A DNA stretch of 57,006 nucleotides, from assembly GCA_017857875.1 (NCBI GenBank), contig JAFMCH010000005.1, forward strand, positions 1 through 57,006, read 5' to 3'. Position numbers and translations under genes: made by a program. The notes under the pieces are model-generated. The model made no database searches. It was not told the DNA's origin and worked only from the letters and a program-made list of their open reading frames with translations. Source of the stretch: Actinomycetota bacterium. GTDB lineage: Bacteria > Actinomycetota > Actinomycetes > S36-B12. Shown here in pieces: positions 17,911 through 27,956 of the stretch; position 1 is the stretch's first letter; each line of letters begins with the position of its first letter.

Positions 17911-20900
17911 TCACAGGTACACGAACTCCGCGTCCACCTGTCCCACCTCAACGCCGGTCAGTGATGCCCAAGCCAGGCGGTAAATCTCTAGCTGAGCCGG
18001 ATCGGCCGAACCGACATGGCCGGTCTTCCAATCCACCACCACATCGCGATCACCACGACGAAACACCGCGTCAATGCGTCCCTTGACCTGTCTTCCCTGC
18101 CACATCAAGACGAAAGGTTGCTCCACGGCAATCGGTGCGCTGTGGGCAAACTCTGTGTCAGCCAATGCCTGTTGAATCGCCGCAAGATCCCATGCCTCAT
18201 CGATGCCTTCATCAGCAGCGCCGGGCAGGTCATCGACATCGAACAATCGCGTGGATCGATAGTGCTGCTCGATCATGGCGTGTATGCGTGAGCCGCGGTG
18301 TGCTGCTGCACTAGGTGCCGAAGGCATCGGACGATCCAACTGCGCCAGGGTGTCCTGGGGGTTTCGAGTAAACCGGTTCAGTTCCGTCACCGACACCTGC
18401 GCTGGCAGAGCGCTCAACGTCGACCGCCCGCCGTCGGTCAACTGCGCCAGCAGCCGCTGGGCCTCATCGGTGAGCGCAGCTGCCCTCGTCTGGGCCAACT
18501 GTTCGCGCACAGCGTCAGCGGCGACTTGATGCGCGCGATGTTGGGGCGATGACATGAGCCAAGGCGCGCCCGCGCGCGCAGCTTGCTGGATTGGATTAAC
18601 GGCACCATCCGCCGGGGGTTGTGCCCAAGCAACGATCTCGTGTCCAGCCCCGATGCACCAATCGCGCACCTCCATTAAGTACGGACCTGGTCCTCGATAC
18701 TCCTTGGCGGTTGCCGACCAACCCGATCCAGTCAATGTCACCGAGCGTTGAGCCCTCGTAACTCCTACATAGAGCAAGCGCCGCTCTTCAATCTCATCGT
18801 GTGCGTGACTGGCCGCGATGAAATCGTCGTGGTCCTTCTTTCGAGGCTCTTGCCTTGGCTCGAGACACAGTCGAGGAAAATCGCGCAGTTCCAACGGTGC
18901 ATCCGGCCGTAGCCCCCATGGCACTACCTCTGCGGTAGTCGGCCACGTCTGTCTATGTTTCCCGCTGGGAAACTCAGCCGCACGCAGACCGGCTATGAAC
19001 ACATGCGGCGCCTCAAGGCCTTTGGCCCCGTGCACGGTCATCAGGCGCACAACATCGTCGCCGGAGTCACTATCGAGATCGGGTCCACCTTCACGCCGAT
19101 AGGCAGTTTCGGTGTATGCCAGAAATGCCGGCACACTGACGCGCCCATCGAGATCACTGAACCCACCCGCGAGTTCCATCAGCGTGTATACGGAACGCGT
19201 ATTTTCTGCAACGACACTCAATGATCCGATCAGGGCTTCGGTCCCTAGTCCGGTTCGAGTCAACACACGCTGCAACAGGTCACGCGGAGCCTCTGCGTGA
19301 TGGTTGCGCAGGTACTTGATCTCGCGCGCTAGTGCGCCGAGACGCTCCCGCGCTTGGGCACTGAGCGACTGCGCAACAGGATCGTCCAAACCATCGGCTA
19401 CCTGAATGCACGCATCGGACAGACTGAGGCGCTCGTGGGCATCTTGCCCGTACACGCTCGCGGCTAAGCGCTCGGATAGATCAGGCGTGTGCTGAACTGC
19501 GGCACGTGGCTGTGTGGCCAAGTGTCGAGCGATGCCACCGAGCGCAGCCATATCGCGCAGGCCGATGCGCCAGCGCGGTCCGGTAGCGATACGGGTGAAT
19601 GCGGCATTCGCGGTCGGATCGACCACTACGTGCAGATAAGCGAGAACCTGTTGCACCAGTGGATGTCCTATCAGGGTTCGCGCACCGACGATTTGCGTGG
19701 GTACACCCCCAGCAGTGAGCATCTGATCAATGCAGGCGAGGTGATCGGCTGTTCGGGCCAGCACCAATACGTCGCGCCACGGGCCAGAATATGATGCGAT
19801 CTCCTGAGCTACCCAGGCGTCTTCATCATCTTGGGTGTTCCAGAACCCGGCTCGCACGAATCCTGGGCCCACATCTTCAGCCGCACAGGTGAGTGGACCC
19901 ACCCCCCGATGAATCGACCGCAACGGCTCGGCCAGTGAATTGGCCAGGTCAAGAATTGCTGCTGCGCTGCGGCGATTATCGGTCAGTGGGTATGTGTCGG
20001 CCGGTCGTTTTTCCTGAGCTTCGGATACTTGTGGAAAATGCTCGGCAAAACGATCGATGTTGTCCACGCTCGCACCCCGCCATCCGTAGATAGCCTGGCA
20101 AGGATCACCTACGGCGGTAACGGGATGGCCGTGCGCGAATAGTTCTTGGAGAAGCAGCCGCTGGGCAATAGAGGTGTCTTGGTACTCATCAAGAAGCACG
20201 AGACCATAGGTAGACCGCAGGGTTTGGGCTACGACCGGGAATTGTCGAACAAGCGACAAACTGAGTCGCAGTTGGTCGGCGAAGTCGACGACGTTGCGGT
20301 GAAATTTCGCCTGCCGAAACTCATCTACAACATCGGCCAGGATGATGCGCTGCCCGGTGCGCTCGATCATCTGCTGACCGATTGACTGCAGCCGCTTGAT
20401 GTCATTCAGGGCCTGAAGTTGTCCGAGAAGTGCAGAAGCATCCGACCGAAGGAGCTCGGTACTCACATCGAGTTCGGCCAGGGCACCGTCTAGGTCGATG
20501 ACTCGATCGACCATCGTGTCGGGGCCGACGGCGAATGACCCCAGATCAGCCGTTGTGGTCGCCACCACGCGCGAGGCAAGTTGGTAGCGATCGATATCTG
20601 ACAGGACGACAGACTTAGATTCGATACCGAGTCGCACTCCATATTCGGCGATGATGCGGCTGGCAAAGGCGTGATAGGTCGACACAGACACCGCGTCAAC
20701 GAAGCCCGGGTCTGGACCTGCACCGGCCGCGTCCAACACCCCTTCTTTGTTGGCCGTGGATAGGTATCCACGGATGCGTTCGGCCAATTCGGCCGCGGCC
20801 TTATTGGTGAACGTCAATCCTAAAATCTCATCGGCACGCAACTGACCGGTCATCACCGCCCAGACAACACGCGCCGACATCACCGCGGTCTTGCCCGATC

Positions 20901-21054
20901 CGGCACCGGCAACGATGCTCGCCGGTCGCAACGGAGCGCTCAGCGCAGCCCACTGTGGCTCACTAGGTGTGAAACCCAGCGCGAGCGACATGTGCTCACG
21001 GGCGTTCAATGACGCGGGGGCAACTGGCGACCGCGAGCGCGACGGTTCGGTCAT
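17911..21054 (-). CDS. adnB: AdnB-like UvrD-family helicase/RecB-type nuclease
   Basis: AGAGSGKTAVM Walker A, LLDEYQD Walker B, C-terminal GRIDAVFRRGDRDVVVDWKTG nuclease motif; adjacent to AdnA-like gene. Confidence 0.88.
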   Translation of the reverse strand: MTEPSRSRSPVAPASLNAREHMSLALGFTPSEPQWAALSAPLRPASIVAGAGSGKTAVMSARVVWAVMTGQLRADEILGLTFTNKAAAELAERIRGYLSTANKEGVLDAAGAGPDPGFVDAVSVSTYHAFASRIIAEYGVRLGIESKSVVLSDIDRYQLASRVVATTTADLGSFAVGPDTMVDRVIDLDGALAELDVSTELLRSDASALLGQLQALNDIKRLQSIGQQMIERTGQRIILADVVDEFRQAKFHRNVVDFADQLRLSLSLVRQFPVVAQTLRSTYGLVLLDEYQDTSIAQRLLLQELFAHGHPVTAVGDPCQAIYGWRGASVDNIDRFAEHFPQVSEAQEKRPADTYPLTDNRRSAAAILDLANSLAEPLRSIHRGVGPLTCAAEDVGPGFVRAGFWNTQDDEDAWVAQEIASYSGPWRDVLVLARTADHLACIDQMLTAGGVPTQIVGARTLIGHPLVQQVLAYLHVVVDPTANAAFTRIATGPRWRIGLRDMAALGGIARHLATQPRAAVQHTPDLSERLAASVYGQDAHERLSLSDACIQVADGLDDPVAQSLSAQARERLGALAREIKYLRNHHAEAPRDLLQRVLTRTGLGTEALIGSLSVVAENTRSVYTLMELAGGFSDLDGRVSVPAFLAYTETAYRREGGPDLDSDSGDDVVRLMTVHGAKGLEAPHVFIAGLRAAEFPSGKHRQTWPTTAEVVPWGLRPDAPLELRDFPRLCLEPRQEPRKKDHDDFIAASHAHDEIEERRLLYVGVTRAQRSVTLTGSGWSATAKEYRGPGPYLMEVRDWCIGAGHEIVAWAQPPADGAVNPIQQAARAGAPWLMSSPQHRAHQVAADAVREQLAQTRAAALTDEAQRLLAQLTDGGRSTLSALPAQVSVTELNRFTRNPQDTLAQLDRPMPSAPSAAAHRGSRIHAMIEQHYRSTRLFDVDDLPGAADEGIDEAWDLAAIQQALADTEFAHSAPIAVEQPFVLMWQGRQVKGRIDAVFRRGDRDVVVDWKTGHVGSADPAQLEIYRLAWASLTGVEVGQVDAEFVYL

Positions 21055-24000
21055 GTCAACACTTGTCCCTTCGACTGAGCGGGGCACATGCGGGCGAAGT
21101 CACAGGACGAACAGTGGCCGCCTGGCCGCGCGGTGAAGTTCTCATTGCGAATCACCCGAACAGCATCACTCAGTGACTCGAGCAGAAAGCCAGGGTCGCT
21201 GTGCTGGGTCAGCGGTGGCTGACTGACCTGCTTGGGCGATGGGTCATTTTTCCCGGAGTCGACGCTGAGATGGACAAGCGATGCACCCGCCGAAGACGAG
21301 GCCTCGCTATCGGCGCCTAGTTCTTCGGTCAGGGCCCCGGTCAAGACAGCGGCCTGATAAAGCCCCAGTTGTAGATGTTCGTGCACGGCCTGTCCGGTAA
21401 GAGCCTTGGCGGAGGTCTTGAAATCAACGATGTGCCAGGCACCATCTGGTGAAATCTCCAGGCGGTCGATTCGCCCATTGACCGCCAACTGGTCAGATTG
21501 ATACTCCGTCGAAGCGCGATCTTCGCCCGACTGCCCCACCACACCGGTTGAGACCATCGCAGCGAGAACGTCCAGGTCGATCGTTGCGCGGATGGCTACC
21601 TCGCTATGACTGAGCGTGTCGGCGTTTTCACGGTGGTAGTAGCCCAAACGCTCCAGGGCTTCACGAACGCTACGACGCTTTGCGATGGAGTACCACGGCA
21701 CACTGATGCCAAGGTGGGGCCATACATCATCAAGCCAGGCATCCATGGCGGCCATGTCCGGGGCGACTTCGCCTCGGGCCAGCGCCTCAGCCAGTACGTG
21801 CACCAGCTGGCCGATCGGTGCCGCGGTGGTCACCGGCTCGCTAGCACGAGCGTGGCGATCGAGAAACCAGCGCAACGGACAGGTAGTCAGGCTTTCAAGA
21901 CCCGAGGCGCTCATCCGAACGGGGGCATCGGGTGCATTGATCGGCGCGAGTCCCTGGCTCACCGGGAGCACGTGCCACCAGTTGTCCGGGTGAGCGGCTG
22001 GCACCAGCAGGCGTCCGGTGTCATCGGTCTGTCGGGCTAGCGCGGCGAGTTGCTCAGCGGCATGCGTGCGCTCATCGCTGGCGACGTCATCATCAATCAG
22101 GGTGGAGCGAAGTTGCGCAACTAGACCGGCCATGGTGCGCGGGCGTGGTGGGTGAGTGGGCCGGTCATCGGTTGTGATGTCCATATCTGCGATGAAACGG
22201 CTGGGCCGTTCGCCACCGGATGCTCCCGCATCGACGGTTGCCACTACCGTCGTTTCACGAGCGCGAGTGAGCGCCATCACCATCAAGCGACGCTCCGCCT
22301 CAAGTGCCTCGCCTCGTTGGCTTGGTAGGTCGCGAACGGCGGTTGGATCAAGAAGGTCATCGACACCGAGTAGGCCCGAAGACATGGAGAGGTCCGGCCA
22401 GCGGCCTTCGAGCGCATCGAGCACGAACACGGTGTGCCACTGCTGCCCGCGTGCCTGGTGGGCCGTCATGATCGACACGCCCTCAGCGCGCCTACCTCGC
22501 CGCGCGCCGATGGACTCGGCCGCGATGCGCTGACCCTCGATTGCGGTGATGAAGGACAAAGTGCCCACCACCCCGCTGTTGCGCTCGGTCAATCGTGCTG
22601 CCGTGGCAAACAGCGCGACAATCGCATCAAGATCATGATCACTGGCCCGGTGCCCGGATTGGGCCGCGCGGTACAGGCGTTGTGGCCACGCCACGCCATC
22701 ACTGTTGGCAACGGCGTTATTCCATAGGTGCCATAACACCTCAACCGGGCTCGCACCTTGTAGCACCAGCGCTCGCGCAGCGCCTAAGGTTTCGCCCACC
22801 TGGCGCAACTGTCGGGCCGCGGGCAGGTCGTCGAGGCCAGCGGGTAAGCCTGTGGATTCTCCCTCAATCAGCCCGATCAACGCCGTCCGCTGCAGCGCGT
22901 TGAAGGCAGCCGGGACATGGTCGGGCTCGGCCGCGCGCAATTGCTCACGCCAGGCTCGGGCCAGTTGCCGCTGCGTTGCCGGATCGGTAGCCCCGAAGGG
23001 TCCGGACACCAGGTCGGCCACCTGCGTCTCGGTGAGTTGGTCGGGAGCCACCGCGGCCCGCAGTGCTGCCAGAAGTTGAGCCACCGCTGGCTCCATCGGC
23101 AGGGGGAGGTCATCGGCCACTGCGATGACCGGGATATCTCGCGACTCCAGCACACGTCGGGCTTGGGCGATACTGGCTGTGCGTCGGGTAATGATGGCGA
23201 TCTGCGACCACGGAACACCCTGATCGATGTGACAGGCGCGGATATCTTCGGCCACGTGGGCCAACAGGTCGCTCTCGTGTGCATAAGCCCGGACAACCAA
23301 ATCGCTGTCGAGACCCTCGACATCGCGCGCAGCCGGTGCGCGAAGTTGCTGGAGATATCGAGCCGGCAGACCCGGGGAAGAGGCTGTACGCAGAAGCCGG
23401 CGAACCGCGGTTTGTAGGTGAGTGCCACCTCGGTACACCTGCGGCGCAACAACAATATGCTCGTCGAGATCATCAGCCCGAAAACGCTGATCAATGAAGT
23501 CCGCGATAACACGCACATCGGATCCACGAAAAGCCAGAATCTGCTTGGCCGGATCTGCGACGACGACGAAAGTGGTAGTGGCGCCGACAACGGCGTCAAG
23601 CAAACGACCCTGCAACAGGTCAAGGTCCTGGTAGTCATCGACGTACACGGCCTGATAGCGCTGATGCAAAATCGACCGCACCTCATCGCGGCGAGCGATT
23701 GACTCTGCCAATTCGATCAGACCGGAGTAGTCAACGACGTTTTCCAGACTCGCCGTTTGACGTTCGATCTCCGCCAGCCGCTGAAGTGCGCGCAGTAGTT
23801 GTTGTTCGGTAGGTGCCAATCTGTCGCCCACATGGACAGGCTGCTCACGGTCACCCGCAATGCGATAGCTGCTGAGAAATCGTCGGACCTCATTGGCAAA
23901 TCCCACCGTCGACAGGGCGGCTGTGAACTCACTCGGCCAGATCACCGACCGGTCGTCGACCGAACCGAGGATCAGGTCACGGATGCGTAGATCCTCCTCA

Positions 24001-24359
24001 GCACCAGACAGCAGACGGACTTGCGCTTCCCCTTCATCACGCTCATCCACCGACCCGAAGTCACGCACGATGGTGAGCGCGAGGCCGTGTGGACTGGTGA
24101 TCACCGGGAGGACCCCGGTTTCCAGGAATGAACCCACCGTGGCTCGCAACCGCGCCAGAGCCGACCGCCCGGTGGTGAGTGCTAGCACCTGCGCGGGCCC
24201 ATAGCGGCGCACCGAATCGGTTATTGCCGCGGCTAAGGCCGTCGTGGTTCCGGTGCCGGGGGCTCCCAGATACAGCAGTGGCCCACCGCTGTGATCAATG
24301 ACCTGTCGCTGGGCGGCATCCCAAGGGCCCGCCCGTACGTGGGCATCCGGGCTGGTCAT
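21051..24359 (-). CDS. adnA: AdnA-like UvrD-family protein/RecB-type nuclease with Fe-S cysteines
   Basis: Nuclease GRIDRLEISPDGAWHIVDFKTS; CPLRWFL...CSSCDFARMC; motor motifs degenerate (GAPGTGTTT, VDDYQD). Start likely MTSPDAH at 24359. Confidence 0.88.
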   Translation of the reverse strand: MTSPDAHVRAGPWDAAQRQVIDHSGGPLLYLGAPGTGTTTALAAAITDSVRRYGPAQVLALTTGRSALARLRATVGSFLETGVLPVITSPHGLALTIVRDFGSVDERDEGEAQVRLLSGAEEDLRIRDLILGSVDDRSVIWPSEFTAALSTVGFANEVRRFLSSYRIAGDREQPVHVGDRLAPTEQQLLRALQRLAEIERQTASLENVVDYSGLIELAESIARRDEVRSILHQRYQAVYVDDYQDLDLLQGRLLDAVVGATTTFVVVADPAKQILAFRGSDVRVIADFIDQRFRADDLDEHIVVAPQVYRGGTHLQTAVRRLLRTASSPGLPARYLQQLRAPAARDVEGLDSDLVVRAYAHESDLLAHVAEDIRACHIDQGVPWSQIAIITRRTASIAQARRVLESRDIPVIAVADDLPLPMEPAVAQLLAALRAAVAPDQLTETQVADLVSGPFGATDPATQRQLARAWREQLRAAEPDHVPAAFNALQRTALIGLIEGESTGLPAGLDDLPAARQLRQVGETLGAARALVLQGASPVEVLWHLWNNAVANSDGVAWPQRLYRAAQSGHRASDHDLDAIVALFATAARLTERNSGVVGTLSFITAIEGQRIAAESIGARRGRRAEGVSIMTAHQARGQQWHTVFVLDALEGRWPDLSMSSGLLGVDDLLDPTAVRDLPSQRGEALEAERRLMVMALTRARETTVVATVDAGASGGERPSRFIADMDITTDDRPTHPPRPRTMAGLVAQLRSTLIDDDVASDERTHAAEQLAALARQTDDTGRLLVPAAHPDNWWHVLPVSQGLAPINAPDAPVRMSASGLESLTTCPLRWFLDRHARASEPVTTAAPIGQLVHVLAEALARGEVAPDMAAMDAWLDDVWPHLGISVPWYSIAKRRSVREALERLGYYHRENADTLSHSEVAIRATIDLDVLAAMVSTGVVGQSGEDRASTEYQSDQLAVNGRIDRLEISPDGAWHIVDFKTSAKALTGQAVHEHLQLGLYQAAVLTGALTEELGADSEASSSAGASLVHLSVDSGKNDPSPKQVSQPPLTQHSDPGFLLESLSDAVRVIRNENFTARPGGHCSSCDFARMCPAQSKGQVLT

Positions 24360-24420
24360 CACAGGGGATATTCCAGCACGCCGCTCCGACATCGGCATCA
24401 ATGTCTGCGACGATCATCAG

Positions 24421-26898
24421 GTGAAAGAGCACGCGACGGAATCGGAGGCGGCGAGTAATGCCGTCGATGACCCCGACTACGTGACTGTCACGTTGCCCCG
24501 CACACCCCCTGCTGATTCGACCGATGAGTCGGGGTCACATCCAACAATCGTCATCGAAGACGGGGTCATTCCTCGCCGCCTTCGCCGCCCCCTGGATCTG
24601 GCCCGCTTCAGCCTGGCGCTGGTGTTGACCGCCGGAGTCATCGCACTGGCCTACTTTGCCACCGGAACGACCGAGGGCATCGAAGAGGACATCATTGCGG
24701 GAACCAACCGTCTCCCCTCCATCATCGTGCTCGGCCTCAATGTGGTCGCTGGCCTGGGGTTGGTCGGCCTGCCCGTGGCCGCAGCGGTCAACCTGGTGAT
24801 TCGCCGACGTGTTCGACAACTCTTCGATGCCCTGGTGGGCCTGCTGATCACCGTTGTGGTCTTGACCGGCTTCAACTACTTCATCGTGGAATTCGCATCC
24901 AACCGACTCGCCTCGGCACTCACCGGCTCCTCTACCGGTCAGGTGTCTGCCACGGCACCGGTGATTGCGGGCCTAGTCACCTTTGTCACGGTCGCTCGAT
25001 TACTCAGCCGCCGACCCTGGAACGCGCTGAGCGTTCTGGTCATCGCATCACTATTAACCGTTGCCTTGGTCAGCGGCACTACCGCCGTACCGGGTCTGGC
25101 CATCACGGTATTCGCCGGCTGGATGTTTGGCCTCCTGGCTCGCTATGCGTTGGGCACACCAACGACCCGACCTTCGGGTGTGCAGGTCGCCGAAGCGATG
25201 GCTCGCGGTGACCTTCCGTTAACGATGCTGAGGGCGTCTCGCAACACCGCGATCGGCCGTCGATACCGGGCCACCACCCGCGTGGGACATGCCCTGGAAG
25301 TTGTTGTGTTCGACCGTGATCTAGAAGGAGCCGGGTTAGCCCGCTCCGCGTGGCGTGCCCTTCGCCTACGCGAGGAGAGCGCTGACTCCAGTTTCAATAT
25401 GCGCCGCTCGCTCGACCATGCCGCACTGATGGCCTACGCCACCGAGGCTGCCGGCGTGGCCGTGCCACGACTGCTGCTCGCCAGTGAGGTCGGCGCAGAT
25501 TCGACCCTGCTGGCCTATGAGTACATCGTCGGAAACCGGTTCGCCGATCTGGACAATGCTGACATCACCGACGACGATCTTCGCTCTGCTTGGACCTCGG
25601 TGCGCACCCTGCATGACAAACAAATGGCACACCGGGCTCTCACCGCCGACAACCTGCTGCGCGATCTAGAAGGCAAAGTGTGGGTGCTGGGTGAGTCACG
25701 CGGCACCGTGGCTGCCAGCGACGTTACTCAACGCATCGACATCGCCGAGTTACTCTGCACACTCGCGATGATCGTCGGGCCCGACCGAGCAGTTCGCACC
25801 GGACGCCAAGTCCTCGGCGTCAGCGCCCTAGCCCGGGCACTGCCTGTCTTGCAGCCGGTTGCACTATCGCGCACGACCCGCAAGGCGATGCGTAAGCGTC
25901 GCGATCTGATGGTTCAGTTGCGCGACGCTCTGGTCGAGATCCGACCCGATGGGGATGTTGAACAAATTCGCCTCGAGCGCATCAAGCCGCGCACCTTGAT
26001 CATGATCATTGTCGGCGGTATTGCCGCGTATGTGTTGCTCACGCAGCTCGCGCAGGTCGACCTCGTCACGCTTGTCTCTACGGCATCCATCACCTGGGTG
26101 GTCATTGGATTTCTCGCAGCCATCGCTACATACCCGGCGGCTGCCTGGTCCCTGAGTGGTTTTGTGCCCGAGCGGCTTGCCCTCAATCGTACGGTTCTGG
26201 CGCAGGTAGCCGGCGACTTCGCGACCCTGGTGTCACCCCCCACGCTGGGCGCCATTGCGATTAACCTGCGCTATCTCACCAAAGCCGGCCTCCACCCGGC
26301 GCTTGCCACAGCCAGCGTGGGCGTGTCACAGGTTGCCGCGTTTGCTGTGCATATTTTGCTACTCACCGGCTTTGCCATTGCTGCTGGAACACAGGCAGAT
26401 TTCACTTTTGATCCACCACCCTGGGCGGTGATTGCTGCGATCAGCGTCGCGCTGCTCATCATTATTGCGTTCGCGATTCCCTGGGTTCGACGCACCGTCT
26501 TCGGCCGAATCCGCCCATTGCTTCGCGAGGTCATCCCGCGCCTCATCACCGTGGCGCAGCGGCCCACAAAACTACTCGAAGGTATCGGCGGCATCCTGCT
26601 GCTCAATCTTGGCTACATCATCACGTTGATCGCGTGTGTTCGCGCCTTCGATGGTGATCTGAATGTGGCTGCAATCGCCGTGGTGTACCTGGCCGGGGCC
26701 ACGATCGGTCAGGCCGCACCCACTCCCGGTGGTCTTGGCGCGGTCGAGGCCGCACTGGCAGCCGGCCTCACCGCGGCCGGTCTGCCCGGTGGTATCGCGG
26801 TATCAAGCGTCCTGCTATTCCGCTTGATCACCTTCTGGATTCCGACGATTCCGGGTTATTTCGCGTTCAATTGGCTAACGAAGAAGGGCGCGCTGTAA
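24421..26898 (+). CDS. Flippase-like (UPF0104 / lysylphosphatidylglycerol synthase TM) protein with kinase-like domain
   Basis: GTG start; many TM helices; APTPGGLGAVEAALAAGL C-terminal motif; central kinase-like segment HRALTADNLL. Confidence 0.8.
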   Translation: MKEHATESEAASNAVDDPDYVTVTLPRTPPADSTDESGSHPTIVIEDGVIPRRLRRPLDLARFSLALVLTAGVIALAYFATGTTEGIEEDIIAGTNRLPSIIVLGLNVVAGLGLVGLPVAAAVNLVIRRRVRQLFDALVGLLITVVVLTGFNYFIVEFASNRLASALTGSSTGQVSATAPVIAGLVTFVTVARLLSRRPWNALSVLVIASLLTVALVSGTTAVPGLAITVFAGWMFGLLARYALGTPTTRPSGVQVAEAMARGDLPLTMLRASRNTAIGRRYRATTRVGHALEVVVFDRDLEGAGLARSAWRALRLREESADSSFNMRRSLDHAALMAYATEAAGVAVPRLLLASEVGADSTLLAYEYIVGNRFADLDNADITDDDLRSAWTSVRTLHDKQMAHRALTADNLLRDLEGKVWVLGESRGTVAASDVTQRIDIAELLCTLAMIVGPDRAVRTGRQVLGVSALARALPVLQPVALSRTTRKAMRKRRDLMVQLRDALVEIRPDGDVEQIRLERIKPRTLIMIIVGGIAAYVLLTQLAQVDLVTLVSTASITWVVIGFLAAIATYPAAAWSLSGFVPERLALNRTVLAQVAGDFATLVSPPTLGAIAINLRYLTKAGLHPALATASVGVSQVAAFAVHILLLTGFAIAAGTQADFTFDPPPWAVIAAISVALLIIIAFAIPWVRRTVFGRIRPLLREVIPRLITVAQRPTKLLEGIGGILLLNLGYIITLIACVRAFDGDLNVAAIAVVYLAGATIGQAAPTPGGLGAVEAALAAGLTAAGLPGGIAVSSVLLFRLITFWIPTIPGYFAFNWLTKKGAL

Positions 26899-26942
26899 TC
26901 GCGCATACTGCCAATTGACATGGTCGTTGGTACCTTCGCCCC

Positions 26943-27143
26943 ATGAGTGAAAACACAGAGGTCACGATCACCCCGCTGGTCGACGGACCACTTGAAGTCA
27001 AGGGACTGTCACGGGTCACCGATTGCAGCGGAAATATCATCGAAGAATCCCAGCGCGCGTATCTGTGTCGATGCGGCGCATCAAACAAGAAGCCATTTTG
27101 CGATGGATCCCACAAACGCGTCGGCTTCACCGCTAGCGACTAA
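26943..27143 (+). CDS. CDGSH iron-sulfur domain protein
   Basis: CRCGASNKKPFCDGSH matches the CDGSH 2Fe-2S motif. Confidence 0.92.
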   Translation: MSENTEVTITPLVDGPLEVKGLSRVTDCSGNIIEESQRAYLCRCGASNKKPFCDGSHKRVGFTASD

Positions 27144-27153
27144 TTCAAGCCGA

Positions 27154-27894
27154 TCACAATAAAGTGAGCACCACGGTGATTACTGGTGCGATCACCAGTG
27201 CGGGCAGCAGATCGCCAACGGCGATGGTGCTGATGCGCAGCAGACGCAAACCGATCCCGATGATCAACACTCCACCCGTGGCGGTTATGGCTGATACGGC
27301 AGAGGCCGCAACAACCGCGCCCAAAAACACGCCCAAAATCGTCAGGGTGCCCTGAACGATGCCCACCGCGATCGCCGACAGCGCCACCCCCCAACCCAGG
27401 CTCGCGGCGAACGCTATCGAAGCCACACCATCGAGGGTTGACTTCAGTGCGAGTTGTTCGATGCCTTCACCGAGGCCATCACTGAGTGCGCCCAAGATTG
27501 CCAACGGCCCGATGCAGAAAAGAAGTGACGCATCGACAAAACCTTCAATGAATCGGCGGCGGGCTTCGGTGCCAGACGATCGTGAGAATCTCGTCTGCAG
27601 CCACCCACCGATCCCCTCGAGCCGCTGTTCAATACGAAGCAACGAACCGATCACGCCGCCGATTACGACAGAGGCAAGCACGATCAAAATGGGGGCCGAT
27701 GAACCCACATCGTCAATCCACTCGGCATCAAACAGCGCCGCGACGTTCAAAGCGGCGACCACGAGCACAACGAGACCCAAGGCCTGGGAAATGAGGTCGC
27801 GGGTGCGGTCGGGCAATCGGGAACCGGCAATAACCCCGATGCCCGAGCCAATGACAATGGCCGCCATGTTCAACAACGTTCCGGCTCCGGGCAC
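27154..27894 (-). CDS. DUF554 family membrane protein
   Basis: GTLLNMAAIVIGSGIGVIAGSRLP; repeated TM and Gly-rich segments. Confidence 0.85.
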   Translation of the reverse strand: MPGAGTLLNMAAIVIGSGIGVIAGSRLPDRTRDLISQALGLVVLVVAALNVAALFDAEWIDDVGSSAPILIVLASVVIGGVIGSLLRIEQRLEGIGGWLQTRFSRSSGTEARRRFIEGFVDASLLFCIGPLAILGALSDGLGEGIEQLALKSTLDGVASIAFAASLGWGVALSAIAVGIVQGTLTILGVFLGAVVAASAVSAITATGGVLIIGIGLRLLRISTIAVGDLLPALVIAPVITVVLTLL

Positions 27895-27956
27895 CGGCGC
27901 AGTCTAGCCAGCCACGTGGTCGCTAGCCGGGCGAACCGGGTCGGCTCGTCCTTGGG

